Positions 14,880 through 14,909 of a DNA stretch of 14,909 nt are shown in pieces. The stretch is from contig JAQVNJ010000146.1 in NCBI GenBank assembly GCA_028703175.1, positions 1 through 14,909 on the forward strand, written 5' to 3'. Numbering within the stretch: the stretch's first letter is position 1; every line of letters starts with the position of its first letter. The translations under genes and the position numbers were made by a program. Below the pieces are notes generated by a model. The model did not search any database, was not told the DNA's origin, and worked only from the letters and a program-made list of their open reading frames with translations. Source of the stretch: JAAYCB01 sp012744395 (GTDB lineage: Bacteria; Planctomycetota; Planctomycetia; Pirellulales; Thermoguttaceae).

Positions 14880-14909
14880 ACTTATTCCTCGCTGGGTTAA
14901 GGGCGCCCG

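Overview
The window looks like chromosomal DNA of a Planctomycetota bacterium, probably Pirellulales-like. The main evidence is a DUF1559 major-pilin-like protein with the G/FTLVE prepilin N-terminus and the C-terminal H-x9-DG signature, followed by a small transthyretin/carboxypeptidase-regulatory-like lipoprotein. High GC, long spacers rich in repeats and the composition of the type IV pilus (T4P) cluster agree with this. The lineage is an inference from gene content, not from a marker gene.

Layout. (1) 1-1893: the 3' part of a DUF1559 prepilin-like gene, then a lipoprotein gene. (2) 1905-2345, minus strand: the decayed, frameshifted 3' end of an unidentified gene, convergent with the lipoprotein gene. 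(3) 2451-7781: an efflux operon of a TetR/CecR-like repressor, an RND periplasmic adaptor and an AcrB-type RND pump. All three genes are joined by 4-nt ATGA overlaps. A sigma70-type promoter carries a palindrome exactly in its spacer, which suits autorepression. No outer-membrane channel gene is present. (4) 7782-14909: a T4P/T2SS motor cluster in the order PilB/GspE-like ATPase, PilT retraction ATPase, second PilB/GspE-like ATPase, PilC/GspF platform protein. These genes are separated by 166-371 bp spacers.

How the parts fit. The two PilB-like ATPases would power assembly, PilT retraction, and PilC is the inner-membrane platform. The DUF1559 protein at the left edge is a plausible substrate class for such a machine, though it is far from the motor genes. 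The efflux operon is a separate module.

The most unusual feature is in the spacers. All four spacers that follow a T4P gene carry tandem heptamers of different sequence. Read on the appropriate strand, nearly all units fit one scheme, YYGANNN, with a constant first four positions and a variable last three. In one spacer two opposed sets of such heptamers form an 18-bp stem followed by six T, which looks like an intrinsic terminator. A second family, a 10-bp-stem palindrome, is interspersed among them, and a decayed copy lies in the tetR leader. PilC also carries an apparent insertion with an extra hydrophobic segment inside its second T2SSF domain.
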